This document shows, piece by piece, positions 1-5,731 of a stretch of DNA of 5,731 nt. This DNA comes from an uncultured Megamonas sp. GTDB lineage: Bacteria; Bacillota; Negativicutes; Selenomonadales; Selenomonadaceae. The position numbers and the translations under genes were made by a program. The stretch lies in assembly GCA_900554895.1 (NCBI GenBank), contig USIX01000150.1, positions 1-5,731 on the forward strand, given 5' to 3'. A model generated the notes under the pieces. The model did no database searches and was not told where the DNA came from. It saw nothing but the letters and a program-made list of their open reading frames with translations. Position 1 is the stretch's first letter. Each line of letters starts with the position of its first letter.

Positions 1-62
1 AATACTTTTGTTACTAAAATTGAACCATTAAAACTGATAAGTTATGGATAAACTATATTTTA

Positions 63-82
63 TGCTATAATTTTGGTATAAA
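63..82 (+). promoter_or_regulatory. Probable extended -10 promoter(s) of yacP
   Basis: TGCTATAAT at 63-71 is a perfect extended -10 element (TG, one base, TATAAT). A second, weaker one, TGGTATAAA, follows at 74-82. No good -35 hexamer lies 16-18 bases upstream; the best-spaced hexamer (43-48, TATGGA) is poor, as is usual for extended -10 promoters. Transcription would start near 78, leaving a leader of about 37 bases before the yacP ATG. The flanking sequence 1-114 is AT-rich and shows no recognisable gene. This is a motif call only; the consensus match is strong, but AT-rich DNA yields such matches by chance. Confidence 0.6.
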
Positions 83-114
83 GATAAATTTTTTTATGGG
101 GTAGTGGATATATT

Positions 115-672
115 ATGAGAAGCAGAACTTATTTAACACCGAATAGACATGAAAAATATATGATTGTTGATGGATATAATGTTATAAATGCGTGGGATTT
201 TCTCCAAAAAATCAGCAATGAAGATTTGGCGTTTGCAAGAGATAAATTAATTCATATGCTGATGGAATTCGGTCAGTATGAAAAATATGATGTAACGATT
301 GTGTTTGACGCACAGTATACGAATGCGGAGGAAAATGTGGAGGAGCTGACGACGCACTGCAAAGTGGTTTATACAAAGGAAAAAGAAACGGCAGACAGCT
401 ATATTGAACGCAGTGCGTATGAAGCGACACGCTATTATGGCAAGGAAGTCTATGTCGTAACATCCGACGGAGCGGAGCAGAGCTTGATTTTGGGAGCCGG
501 CGCATATCGTATTACGGCAAAGGAGCTGTTGCGCAGTATAAAACACAGTAAGAAAAATATCCGGGATGAGTACACCAGCGTACACGCACTGCCGATTAAA
601 CGCCGCGAACTCGGCTCACGCATTGATGACGATGTCATTGCCAAACTGGAACAGATGCGGAAGAACAAATAA
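115..672 (+). CDS. yacP: YacP/Rae1-type NYN-domain ribonuclease
   Basis: This encodes a 185-residue protein of the YacP/Rae1 family, which has a PIN-like NYN nuclease fold. The Bacillus subtilis member, Rae1, cuts certain mRNAs in the ribosomal A site during translation. Seen here are the hallmark VDGYN (residues 18-22) with Asp19, VFDA with Asp65, ETAD with Asp94, and TSDGAEQ with Asp118. These acidic residues are placed as expected for the metal-binding site. The C-terminal third is charged and helical (AKELLRSI onward). Length is slightly above the usual 165-175 residues because about 15 residues precede the conserved MIVDGYN. ATG 115 has only a modest GGGG at 98-101 upstream. ATG 160 is in frame and gives a family-like start, but I see no ribosome binding site before it, so 115 is kept. 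The gene has its own likely promoter, and I see no convincing terminator after it. The family assignment is firm; ribosome-dependent cleavage is inferred from the homologue. Confidence 0.9.
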   Translation: MRSRTYLTPNRHEKYMIVDGYNVINAWDFLQKISNEDLAFARDKLIHMLMEFGQYEKYDVTIVFDAQYTNAEENVEELTTHCKVVYTKEKETADSYIERSAYEATRYYGKEVYVVTSDGAEQSLILGAGAYRITAKELLRSIKHSKKNIRDEYTSVHALPIKRRELGSRIDDDVIAKLEQMRKNK

Positions 673-749
673 TGTTGGTCAAGCGGCAGAGGTTTTGCTG
701 TCAATATTGGTTTTAATTATTAGTTTTGAGATAAAAATAATCCGGCAGG

Positions 750-778
750 TTGCATTGATAAATTTTCTGTGTTATACT
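750..778 (+). promoter_or_regulatory. Probable promoter of the rimP-nusA-infB operon
   Basis: TTGCAT (750-755) and TATACT (773-778) are separated by 17 bases, and TG at 770-771 makes the second an extended -10 (TGTTATACT). The -35 is a weak match (TTG conserved), while the -10 matches the consensus at five of six bases. Transcription would start near 785, about 24 bases before the leader hairpin and about 72 bases before the rimP start. The gap from 673 to 749 holds no clear terminator, so read-through from yacP may add to expression. Confidence 0.65.
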
Positions 779-808
779 GATTTAAGAAATTCATTTAATT
801 ATTCCTAG

Positions 809-838
809 AAGAGTGGGTGTTTACCCACTCTTTGCTTT
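809..838 (+). terminator. Leader hairpin before rimP, probable NusA-dependent attenuator
   Basis: AAGAGTGGGT (809-818) pairs perfectly with ACCCACTCTT (823-832) around a GTTT loop, a 10-bp stem that G808 and T833 can extend by one wobble pair. The T tract after it is short and interrupted (TTTGCTTTAT, counting from 831), so it should terminate only partially unless helped. It lies within the leader, between the promoter at 750-778 and the rimP ribosome binding site, so it is not simply the end of yacP. In B. subtilis the same operon is controlled by a NusA-dependent terminator in its leader, giving NusA autoregulation. The structure is seen; the NusA dependence is inferred from that precedent. 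I found no competing antiterminator pairing within the leader. Confidence 0.75.
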
Positions 839-843
839 ATATT

Positions 844-849
844 GGGAGG
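844..849 (+). promoter_or_regulatory. Ribosome binding site of rimP (fixes a GTG start)
   Basis: GGGAGG lies 7 bases before GTG 857. The in-frame TTG at 842 overlaps this site and cannot use it, so the site decides for the GTG start. Confidence 0.85.
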
Positions 850-856
850 TGTTCCA

Positions 857-1303
857 GTGGCAAATCGTGTAGAAGAAGCAGTTGAAAAACTTGCTGAAGA
901 ACTTTTAGCTGATACTGATTACGAACTTGTTGATGTTGAATATGTAAAAGAAAGAGACTGGTTTTTGCGTATCTATATTGATAAGGAAGGCGGAGTCGGC
1001 CTGGATGATTGCCAGGAAGTCAGCGGTCTTTTGGATGAGCGTATTGAAAAGCTCGGTATTTTAAATGACCGTTTTATTTTGGAAGTTTCTTCGCCGGGTC
1101 TTGACCGTGCATTGAAAAAGGAAAAGGATTTCAAGCGGGAAATGGGCAAAAAGGTGGATATCACTTTATATAAACCGATAGACGGCGAAAAAAATATTAC
1201 AGGTGTTTTGACAGGCTATGCCAAAGACACGATAACAATTGACGAAACAAGGGAACTTCCGCTGAAGGATATTGCTCTGGTTCGTCTGCATATTGATTTT
1301 TAA
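857..1303 (+). CDS. rimP: Ribosome maturation factor RimP
   Basis: This encodes a 148-residue RimP (YlxS/YhbC family), a cytoplasmic factor that binds the small subunit and is needed for efficient 30S maturation. The N-terminal alpha/beta domain covers about residues 1-80. It includes ELVDVEY (23-29), the strand FLRIYID (36-42) and the family signature SSPGLDR (78-84). The rest, from about residue 86, forms the SH3-like C-terminal domain (GKKVDITLY, then the GVLTGY strand). Length is close to the family's usual 150-160 residues. The start is GTG at 857, chosen because GGGAGG sits 7 bases before it and the reading begins with a typical family N-terminus (ANRVEEAVEKLAEELL). It is the first gene of the operon, downstream of the leader hairpin, with 24 bases between its stop and the nusA start. 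RimP and NusA are usually encoded together in bacteria. Confidence 0.96.
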   Translation: MANRVEEAVEKLAEELLADTDYELVDVEYVKERDWFLRIYIDKEGGVGLDDCQEVSGLLDERIEKLGILNDRFILEVSSPGLDRALKKEKDFKREMGKKVDITLYKPIDGEKNITGVLTGYAKDTITIDETRELPLKDIALVRLHIDF

Positions 1304-1311
1304 ATTAGATT

Positions 1312-1317
1312 AAGGAG
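1312..1317 (+). promoter_or_regulatory. Ribosome binding site of nusA (supports a TTG start)
   Basis: AAGGAG lies 10 bases before TTG 1328. No in-frame ATG or GTG is available near it, so the rare TTG is the best supported start. The site lies 8 bases after the rimP stop codon. Confidence 0.8.
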
Positions 1318-1327
1318 TTAATACAAA

Positions 1328-2455
1328 TTGGCAACCAAAGATAAAGGTGATAAAGGTTTTTTAGAAGCTTTGAAAGAAGTTGGAAAAGAGAAAGGAATTG
1401 CGCCGGAAATTTTATTTGAAGCGGTGGAAGCAGCGCTTGTATCCGCTTATAAACGCAATTTCAATACGGCTTCCAACGTGCGTGTATATCTTGAAAGAGC
1501 TACGGGCGAATTTCATGTATATGCACAGCGTAAAGTTGTAGAAAAAGCAGAAAACAAAGTTACGGAAATTTCTCTGGAACAGGCAAAGAAAATCAACAGT
1601 AATTATGAACTTGACGATGTTATTGAAATTGAAGTAACGCCTGCCAACTTCGGACGTATTGCTGCACAAACGGCAAAACAGGTGGTTGTGCAGCGTATAA
1701 GAGAAGCGGAACGAGGCATTATCTATGAAGAATATTCCAACCGTTCCAGTGATATTTTGACAGGTATCGTACAACGCATGGAAGGTCATAATGTATTTAT
1801 CGACCTTGGCAAGACGGAAGCGGTTCTTGCGCCGTCAGAACAGATAAGTACGGAAAAATACAAACATAACGATAGAATTAAAGTTTATGTGGTAGAAGTG
1901 AAAAGAACTTCCAAAGGTCCGCAGATTTTAGTTTCGCGTACGCATCCGGGACTTTTAAAAAGACTGTTTGAACTGGAAGTGCCGGAAATTCAGGACGGTA
2001 CGGTGGAAATTAAATCCGTAGCACGTGAACCGGGTATGCGCTCCAAAATTGCTGTTTACTCGGCTGATGAAAATATTGACCCGGTAGGTTCATGCGTAGG
2101 ACAGAAGGGATTGCGCGTGCAGGCTGTTGTAGATGAACTGCGCGGTGAAAAAATCGATATCGTTAAATGGAATGAAGACCCGGCAAAATATATCGCCAAC
2201 TCTTTGAGTCCGGCAAAAGTCGTTTCTGTAGCCATTAATGAAGAAAAGAAAATGTCCCGCGTTATCGTGCCGGATTATCAGCTGTCACTGGCTATCGGCA
2301 AAGAAGGGCAGAATGCCCGTCTGGCAGCGAAACTTACCGGCTGGAAAATCGATATCAAAAGTGAAACGCAGGCGCAAGAAGAAGGCGATGATGCTGACGA
2401 TATGAGCATGAATATGGTTGATGTGGTCAGTGAAGACTCTTTTTCCGTAGATTAA
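1328..2455 (+). CDS. nusA: Transcription termination/antitermination factor NusA
   Basis: NusA binds RNA polymerase and emerging RNA, and promotes pausing and hairpin-dependent termination. The 375-residue product has the full Gram-positive layout. The N-terminal polymerase-binding domain covers about residues 10-130 ([15 protein letters not shown] near 31-45). An S1 domain follows at about 135-203 (GIVQRMEG, then [12 protein letters not shown]). KH1 has its GQKG loop at 258-261, and KH2 has its GKEG loop at 324-327, followed by [16 protein letters not shown]. The tail from about 351 is short and acidic (EEGDDADD). There are no C-terminal AR1/AR2 repeats, as expected outside proteobacteria; B. 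subtilis NusA is of similar length. The start is a TTG with AAGGAG 10 bases upstream; about nine lysine-rich residues precede the conserved FLEALKEV helix. The gene lies between rimP and ylxR in the same operon and probably feeds back on the leader hairpin. Confidence 0.97.
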   Translation: MATKDKGDKGFLEALKEVGKEKGIAPEILFEAVEAALVSAYKRNFNTASNVRVYLERATGEFHVYAQRKVVEKAENKVTEISLEQAKKINSNYELDDVIEIEVTPANFGRIAAQTAKQVVVQRIREAERGIIYEEYSNRSSDILTGIVQRMEGHNVFIDLGKTEAVLAPSEQISTEKYKHNDRIKVYVVEVKRTSKGPQILVSRTHPGLLKRLFELEVPEIQDGTVEIKSVAREPGMRSKIAVYSADENIDPVGSCVGQKGLRVQAVVDELRGEKIDIVKWNEDPAKYIANSLSPAKVVSVAINEEKKMSRVIVPDYQLSLAIGKEGQNARLAAKLTGWKIDIKSETQAQEEGDDADDMSMNMVDVVSEDSFSVD

Positions 2456-2468
2456 TAGGAGGTATAAC

Positions 2469-2738
2469 ATGAAAAAACTTCCTGTACGCTTATGCGTCGG
2501 CTGCCAAGAGCCTCATACGAAGCGGGAAATGATACGTATTGTGAAAAGTCCCGACGGAGAATTTTCTATTGATGCAACCGGTAAAAAATCCGGACGCGGT
2601 GCATATATCTGCAAAAATGCCGATTGTCTCGAGACGGCAATCCGGCAGCACCGGCTGGAAAAATCCTTTAAATGCCCGATAGATAATTCAGTATATGAAC
2701 AGTTAAAAGAGGAATTTGCCAAACTTGATGAAAAGTAA
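2469..2738 (+). CDS. ylxR: YlxR/RnpM family RNA-binding protein, four-cysteine form
   Basis: This encodes an 89-residue basic protein of the YlxR family (DUF448). The B. subtilis protein has been renamed RnpM because it binds the RNase P RNA and modulates RNase P activity in vitro. Conserved features seen are RLCVGC (residues 7-12), the strand EMIRIV (20-25), DATGKKSGRGAYIC (35-48) and the helix that follows. Cysteines 9, 12, 48 and 53 form a CxxC plus CxxxxC pattern that could bind a metal such as zinc; the B. subtilis protein lacks the full set. AGGAGG at 2457-2462 lies 6 bases before the ATG, and the gene starts 13 bases after the nusA stop. Its 3' end overlaps the start of ylxQ. Family membership is firm; metal binding is inferred. 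Confidence 0.93.
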   Translation: MKKLPVRLCVGCQEPHTKREMIRIVKSPDGEFSIDATGKKSGRGAYICKNADCLETAIRQHRLEKSFKCPIDNSVYEQLKEEFAKLDEK

Positions 2739-3039
2739 AAAACTGATTAACATATTGAGTATTGCCTGCCGTGCCGGTAAAGTTTTGTCAGGCGAGTTCG
2801 TGATAGAAAAGGCACTTACAGGCAGAAATAATGTTAAATTGATATTGCTGGCTGAAGATACAGCGGAGGCAACGCAGGCAAAATATGAAAAATTGGCTGA
2901 GAAAAATAAAATTTTGCTGCGAAAAGCGCCATTAACGAAGGAAGAACTGGCAAATAGCATAGGCAAAAGCGACAGAGCGGCGGCGGCAGTCTGTGATGAC
3001 GGTTTTTGCAAGGCTATGCTGAAAATCTTGGACAATTAA
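2728..3039 (+). CDS. ylxQ: YlxQ, L7Ae/L30e-family RNA-binding protein
   Basis: This encodes a 103-residue protein of the ribosomal L7Ae/L30e/S12e family, the YlxQ (RplGA) type found in Gram-positive nusA-infB operons. L7Ae proteins bind kink-turn RNA; the exact role of YlxQ is not settled. Seen are the N-terminal RAGKVLSGE (residues 15-23), the strand VKLILLAEDTAE that follows, and GKSDRAAAAV near the C-terminus, matching the family's RNA-facing loop region. I chose ATG 2728, which gives a family-like start (MKSKKLINIL). It lies inside the last codons of ylxR with an 11-base overlap. The GAGG at 2709-2712 sits about 15 bases upstream, longer than ideal. TTG 2725 and TTG 2716 are in-frame alternatives. 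The overlap suggests translational coupling to ylxR. Confidence 0.88.
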   Translation: MKSKKLINILSIACRAGKVLSGEFVIEKALTGRNNVKLILLAEDTAEATQAKYEKLAEKNKILLRKAPLTKEELANSIGKSDRAAAAVCDDGFCKAMLKILDN

Positions 3040-3047
3040 TCAAACCT

Positions 3048-3054
3048 AAGGGGG
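3048..3054 (+). promoter_or_regulatory. Ribosome binding site of infB
   Basis: AAGGGGG lies 9 bases before ATG 3064 and 6 bases before an in-frame TTG at 3061. ATG is preferred. An out-of-frame ATG at 3056 opens a two-codon frame (ATG AAT TGA) whose stop overlaps the infB ATG by one base; at one base from the G run it is unlikely to be used. Confidence 0.75.
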
Positions 3055-3063
3055 AATGAATTG

Positions 3064-5442
3064 ATGTCCAAATACAGGGTGTATCAATTAGCAAAAGAAT
3101 TCAGCCTGGATACAAAACAGGTTATTGATATATTGAGTAAAAACAACTTTAAAATAACCAACAACTTTAATCTTGTTGGAGAGAAAGAACGTGAGGTTAT
3201 AGCTACTATCGTGAATAATAAAGAAAATAACAATAAAAATACTGCTAGGAAGAATAACCAGCAGAATAATCAAAACGCCAATCAGAACAAAAATAACGGC
3301 AATAAACATAGAAATAATAACAACGGCGGCAGCAACAATCAGGGAAACAGCCGTGCCAACAATCACAGCAACGGTCATAATAAATCCAATAATAATGCAG
3401 AGCATAGACAGAGAAATAATAAAAATGCCGCAACAACCAGCAATGCTGTTAAAGTAAACGAAAAAAACGAACGCAGCGACCGTATGGAACGCGGTGAACG
3501 CAGTAAAAACCGCAACAACAAGAACAACCGCAGTCAAAATCAGGGCAGCAGCCGCAACAACAGCCGCCCGAACAATAATAAAAACAACAGCAAAAGTAAT
3601 GCTGTTGCCAATAATAAATTCGGCGGTAATAAGAAAAACAAAAATAAAAATGTTAAACAGGCTCCTGTAGAAGTTAAACATCAGGAAATCATCCGCCCGA
3701 AACATATTAAAGTAGGGGAAACGATTACAGTAAAAGAACTGGCAAGCAAAATGACGTATCCGGTAACAGATGTCATTAAGAAATTAATGCTTCTGGGTAC
3801 AATGGCCACTATTAACCAGGAACTTGATTTTGAAACGGCTTCTCTTATTGCGGAAGAATTCGGTATTGCTGTAGAAGAACTGCCGCCGGAAGTTGACCTT
3901 ACGGAAATTCCGGAAGTTGAGGATGCGCCGGAAAAATTACAGCTTCGTCCGCCTGTTGTTACGGTAATGGGTCATGTTGACCACGGTAAAACTTCTTTAT
4001 TGGATGCTATTCGTAAAACGTCCGTTACATCAAGCGAAGCCGGCGGCATTACACAGCATATCGGTGCTTATCAGGTAATGTGCAACGGACAGAAAATCGT
4101 ATTTTTAGATACACCGGGTCATGAAGCATTTACTGCCATGCGTGCACGCGGTGCGCAGGTTACGGATATCGCCGTACTTGTAGTTGCAGCTGACGATGGT
4201 GTCATGCCGCAGACGCTGGAAGCAATCAATCATGCCAAAGCGGCAAAAGTGCCGATTGTCGTAGCTATCAATAAAATTGATAAACCGGGAGCAAATCCGG
4301 ACCATGTAAAACAGCAGCTGGCTGAACATGAACTTATTCCGGAAGAATGGGGCGGACAGACAATCATGGTGCCTGTTTCCGCGAAAAAGAAAACAGGTAT
4401 CAGTGATTTGCTGGAAATGATACTTTTAGTAGCGGAAGTTCAGGAATTGAAAGCCAATCCAAATCGTGAAGCACGTGGCGTAATCATTGAAGCACGCCTT
4501 GATAAAGGTCGCGGTCCTGTAGCGTCCGTACTCGTACAAAACGGTACATTGCGTATCGGCGACTTCATCATTGCCGGAACGGCCTGCGGTAAAGTCCGCG
4601 CTATGGTCAATGACCGCGGTGAAAACGTGAAGAAAGCCGGACCGTCCATGCCGGTCGAAGTGCTCGGTCTGTCCGACGTACCGGAGGCAGGGGATGAACT
4701 TGCCGTACTGGATGAAAAACTGGCAAAGACAATTGCGGAAAAACGTATTGAAAAACAGCGCAATGAACTTATCCATTCCAAGAAAGTATCTTTGGACGAT
4801 TTGTTCAACCAGATTAATGAAGGCGATATAAAAGAACTGAACCTGCTTGTTAAAGCGGATGTTCAGGGTTCAGTGGAAGCAGTATGCTCTTCACTTTTGG
4901 CACTTAATAAAAATGAAAGTGAAGTTCGTGTAAGCATTGTACACTCCGGTGTAGGTGCAGTAACGGAATCCGACGTAATGCTCGCTTCGGCTGCCAATGC
5001 CTTGATTATTGCATTCAATGTACGTCCTGATGCCAATGCTCGCAAACTTGCCGATACGGAAAAAATCGAAATTCATACTTACCGTGTAATTTATGAAGCT
5101 ATTGACGATATTCAATCCGCAATGAAAGGTATGCTTGCACCAAAATATAAAGAAGTAATTCAGGGCAAGGTGGAAATCCGTCAGGTTATGAAATTCTCTA
5201 AAGCTCTTGTTGCCGGCTCATACGTACTGGAAGGCAAAGTATGCAACAACTCGAAAATCCGCATAATTCGTGATAATATCGTACTGTATGAAGGTCAGAT
5301 TGAATCGCTGCGTCGTTTCAAGGATGACGTAAAAGAAGTGGCACAGGGCTATGAATGCGGTATTACAATTGATAACTACCGTGATTTCAGAGAAGGAGAT
5401 ATTCTTGAAGTTTATACTATGGAAGAAATTCCGCAAAAATAA
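3064..5442 (+). CDS. infB: Translation initiation factor IF-2
   Basis: IF2 is the GTPase that delivers fMet-tRNA to the 30S subunit and promotes 50S joining. The 792-residue protein opens with an IF2_N domain (about 1-48, [22 protein letters not shown]). An asparagine-rich disordered linker follows (51-196), then a second IF2_N domain (about 212-270, [20 protein letters not shown]). The GTPase domain begins near 295 and has intact motifs: G1 GHVDHGKT (303-310), G2 GGIT with Thr330, G3 DTPGH (349-353), G4 NKID (403-406) and G5 SAK (439-441). Domain II follows ([21 protein letters not shown]), then domain III ([14 protein letters not shown]) and the C-terminal tRNA-binding domain IV, with GKVEIRQV and, near the end, YECGI and [13 protein letters not shown] 3064 fits the family N-terminus and the ribosome binding site; TTG 3061 would add one residue. 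The gene starts 24 bases after ylxQ. Every catalytic motif is present, so the enzyme should be active. Confidence 0.98.
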   Translation: MSKYRVYQLAKEFSLDTKQVIDILSKNNFKITNNFNLVGEKEREVIATIVNNKENNNKNTARKNNQQNNQNANQNKNNGNKHRNNNNGGSNNQGNSRANNHSNGHNKSNNNAEHRQRNNKNAATTSNAVKVNEKNERSDRMERGERSKNRNNKNNRSQNQGSSRNNSRPNNNKNNSKSNAVANNKFGGNKKNKNKNVKQAPVEVKHQEIIRPKHIKVGETITVKELASKMTYPVTDVIKKLMLLGTMATINQELDFETASLIAEEFGIAVEELPPEVDLTEIPEVEDAPEKLQLRPPVVTVMGHVDHGKTSLLDAIRKTSVTSSEAGGITQHIGAYQVMCNGQKIVFLDTPGHEAFTAMRARGAQVTDIAVLVVAADDGVMPQTLEAINHAKAAKVPIVVAINKIDKPGANPDHVKQQLAEHELIPEEWGGQTIMVPVSAKKKTGISDLLEMILLVAEVQELKANPNREARGVIIEARLDKGRGPVASVLVQNGTLRIGDFIIAGTACGKVRAMVNDRGENVKKAGPSMPVEVLGLSDVPEAGDELAVLDEKLAKTIAEKRIEKQRNELIHSKKVSLDDLFNQINEGDIKELNLLVKADVQGSVEAVCSSLLALNKNESEVRVSIVHSGVGAVTESDVMLASAANALIIAFNVRPDANARKLADTEKIEIHTYRVIYEAIDDIQSAMKGMLAPKYKEVIQGKVEIRQVMKFSKALVAGSYVLEGKVCNNSKIRIIRDNIVLYEGQIESLRRFKDDVKEVAQGYECGITIDNYRDFREGDILEVYTMEEIPQK
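3211..3651 (+). repeat. Low-complexity AAT/AAC-rich tract coding the IF2 linker
   Basis: About 147 codons inside infB are low in complexity. By hand count about 56 of the residues are asparagine, and most of the rest are lysine, arginine, glutamine, serine and glycine. At the DNA level the + strand is A-rich and poor in T. I see no fixed repeat unit, only irregular AAT/AAC runs and short recurring strings such as CGCAACAACA (twice, near 3510 and 3552). The translated segment carries no domain signature and should be disordered and positively charged. Linkers in this position vary greatly between species in length and sequence. Confidence 0.85.
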
Positions 5443-5446
5443 GGAG
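5441..5446 (+). promoter_or_regulatory. Ribosome binding site of rbfA, overlapping the infB stop
   Basis: AAGGAG shares its first two bases with the infB TAA stop (5440-5442) and lies 6 bases before the rbfA ATG. This places terminating ribosomes directly at the next start, consistent with coupled translation of infB and rbfA. Confidence 0.85.
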
Positions 5447-5452
5447 TAAGTG

Positions 5453-5731
5453 ATGGGAAGCGTTCGAGTAGAAAAAATACAGGAACTAATAAAACAGCAG
5501 GCCAGTGAAATCATCATGCGCGAACTGAAAGACCCACGCATCGGCTTTGTTACTGTAACGGAAGTGGATGTTTCCAGTGATTTGCGCAATGCCAAATTAT
5601 ATGTAAGCATATTAGGCAGTGACAAGCAGATTGAAGATACATGGAAAGGGCTTAATTCTTCTTTAGGTTTCATCCGTAGAGAACTTGCTCATCGTATCCG
5701 TCTGAAATTTATTCCCGAAATCAAATTCTTA
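5453..5731 (+). CDS. rbfA: Ribosome-binding factor A (3' end beyond window)
   Basis: RbfA binds the 30S subunit near the 5' end of 16S rRNA and acts late in its maturation; in E. coli it is needed for growth in the cold. The window holds 93 codons with no stop, so the gene runs past the end. The family usually has 115-125 residues, leaving about 25 missing. Seen are the N-terminal helix (RVEKIQELIKQQASEIIM), LKDPRIGFVTVTEVDVS (residues 25-41), then DLRNAKLYVSI, and RRELAHRIRLKFIPEIKF toward the end. These are the strands and helices of its KH-type fold. The ATG is 10 bases after the infB stop. It works in the same assembly pathway as RimP, which the first gene of the operon encodes. Confidence 0.96.
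   Translation, partial: MGSVRVEKIQELIKQQASEIIMRELKDPRIGFVTVTEVDVSSDLRNAKLYVSILGSDKQIEDTWKGLNSSLGFIRRELAHRIRLKFIPEIKFL

Noticed and set aside
1..51. Open frame from the window edge to TAA at 49-51, possibly the end of an upstream gene
   Set aside because: Only 16 codons, AT-rich and without recognisable sequence, so it cannot be told from chance.
40..54. Small dyad (AGTT...AACT, or TTAT-GG-ATAA) near the -35 region of the yacP promoter
   Set aside because: The arms are only 4 bases and AT-rich, so chance is a sufficient explanation; no known operator matches.
685..702. Possible terminator after yacP
   Set aside because: The stem is only 5 bp with one G-U pair and an 8-base loop, and no continuous T run follows.
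566..808. 80-codon + strand frame from inside yacP across the intergenic region
   Set aside because: It overlaps yacP in another frame, lacks a ribosome binding site, and runs through the rimP promoter; its translation resembles no family.
842..856. TTG 842 as an earlier rimP start
   Set aside because: The codon overlaps the GGGAGG ribosome binding site itself, and the added residues (MGGVP) are just the translated site.
785..856. Riboswitch or kink-turn (YlxQ target) in the rimP leader
   Set aside because: The leader is about 70 bases with one perfect hairpin; there is no bulged kink-turn motif, no alternative pairing partner and no aptamer-like conserved core.
3088..3705. Long open frame on the - strand that reads as a hydrophobic, membrane-like protein
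   Set aside because: It is the antisense of the Asn-rich IF2 tract: AAT and AAC become ATT and GTT, which gives runs of Ile and Val. It has no ribosome binding site or family signature and lies wholly within infB.
3484..3760. Internal infB starts giving a shorter IF2, as in E. coli
   Set aside because: The in-frame Met codons here (such as ATG 3484) have no Shine-Dalgarno sequence at a usable distance.

Overview
The window holds a conserved translation/transcription gene cluster from a low-GC to mid-GC Gram-positive-type bacterium (Firmicutes). Evidence for this is the gene order rimP-nusA-ylxR-ylxQ-infB-rbfA, strong AGGAGG-like ribosome binding sites, a short NusA of about 375 residues without the extra C-terminal repeats of proteobacterial NusA, and the presence of both ylxR and ylxQ. 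A Negativicutes or clostridial host is plausible, but I cannot fix the genus from sequence alone. All genes lie on the + strand.

Layout. Bases 1-114 are AT-rich and carry an extended -10 promoter (TGCTATAAT at 63-71). Bases 115-672 encode a YacP/Rae1-type NYN-domain ribonuclease. Bases 673-856 form the control region of the main operon: an extended -10 promoter with a 17-base spacer to a weak -35 (750-778), a perfect 10-bp hairpin followed by a weak, interrupted T tract (809-838), and the Shine-Dalgarno site of rimP. Then follow rimP (857-1303, GTG start), nusA (1328-2455, TTG start), ylxR/rnpM (2469-2738), ylxQ (2728-3039, overlapping ylxR), infB (3064-5442) and the first 93 codons of rbfA (5453 to the window end).

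How the genes work together. RimP and RbfA are assembly factors of the 30S subunit. IF2 (infB) places initiator tRNA on the ribosome. NusA controls pausing and termination. YlxR/RnpM is an RNA-binding protein linked to RNase P, YlxQ is an L7Ae-type RNA-binding protein, and YacP/Rae1 cleaves mRNA on the ribosome. The leader hairpin before rimP fits the NusA-dependent attenuation described for the matching Bacillus subtilis operon, in which NusA limits its own synthesis.

I see no mobile element, CRISPR array, tRNA, rRNA or clearly novel system. The points most worth a second look are the leader attenuator, the long asparagine-rich linker in IF2, the non-ATG starts of rimP and nusA, the four-cysteine form of YlxR, and the position of yacP directly before rimP.
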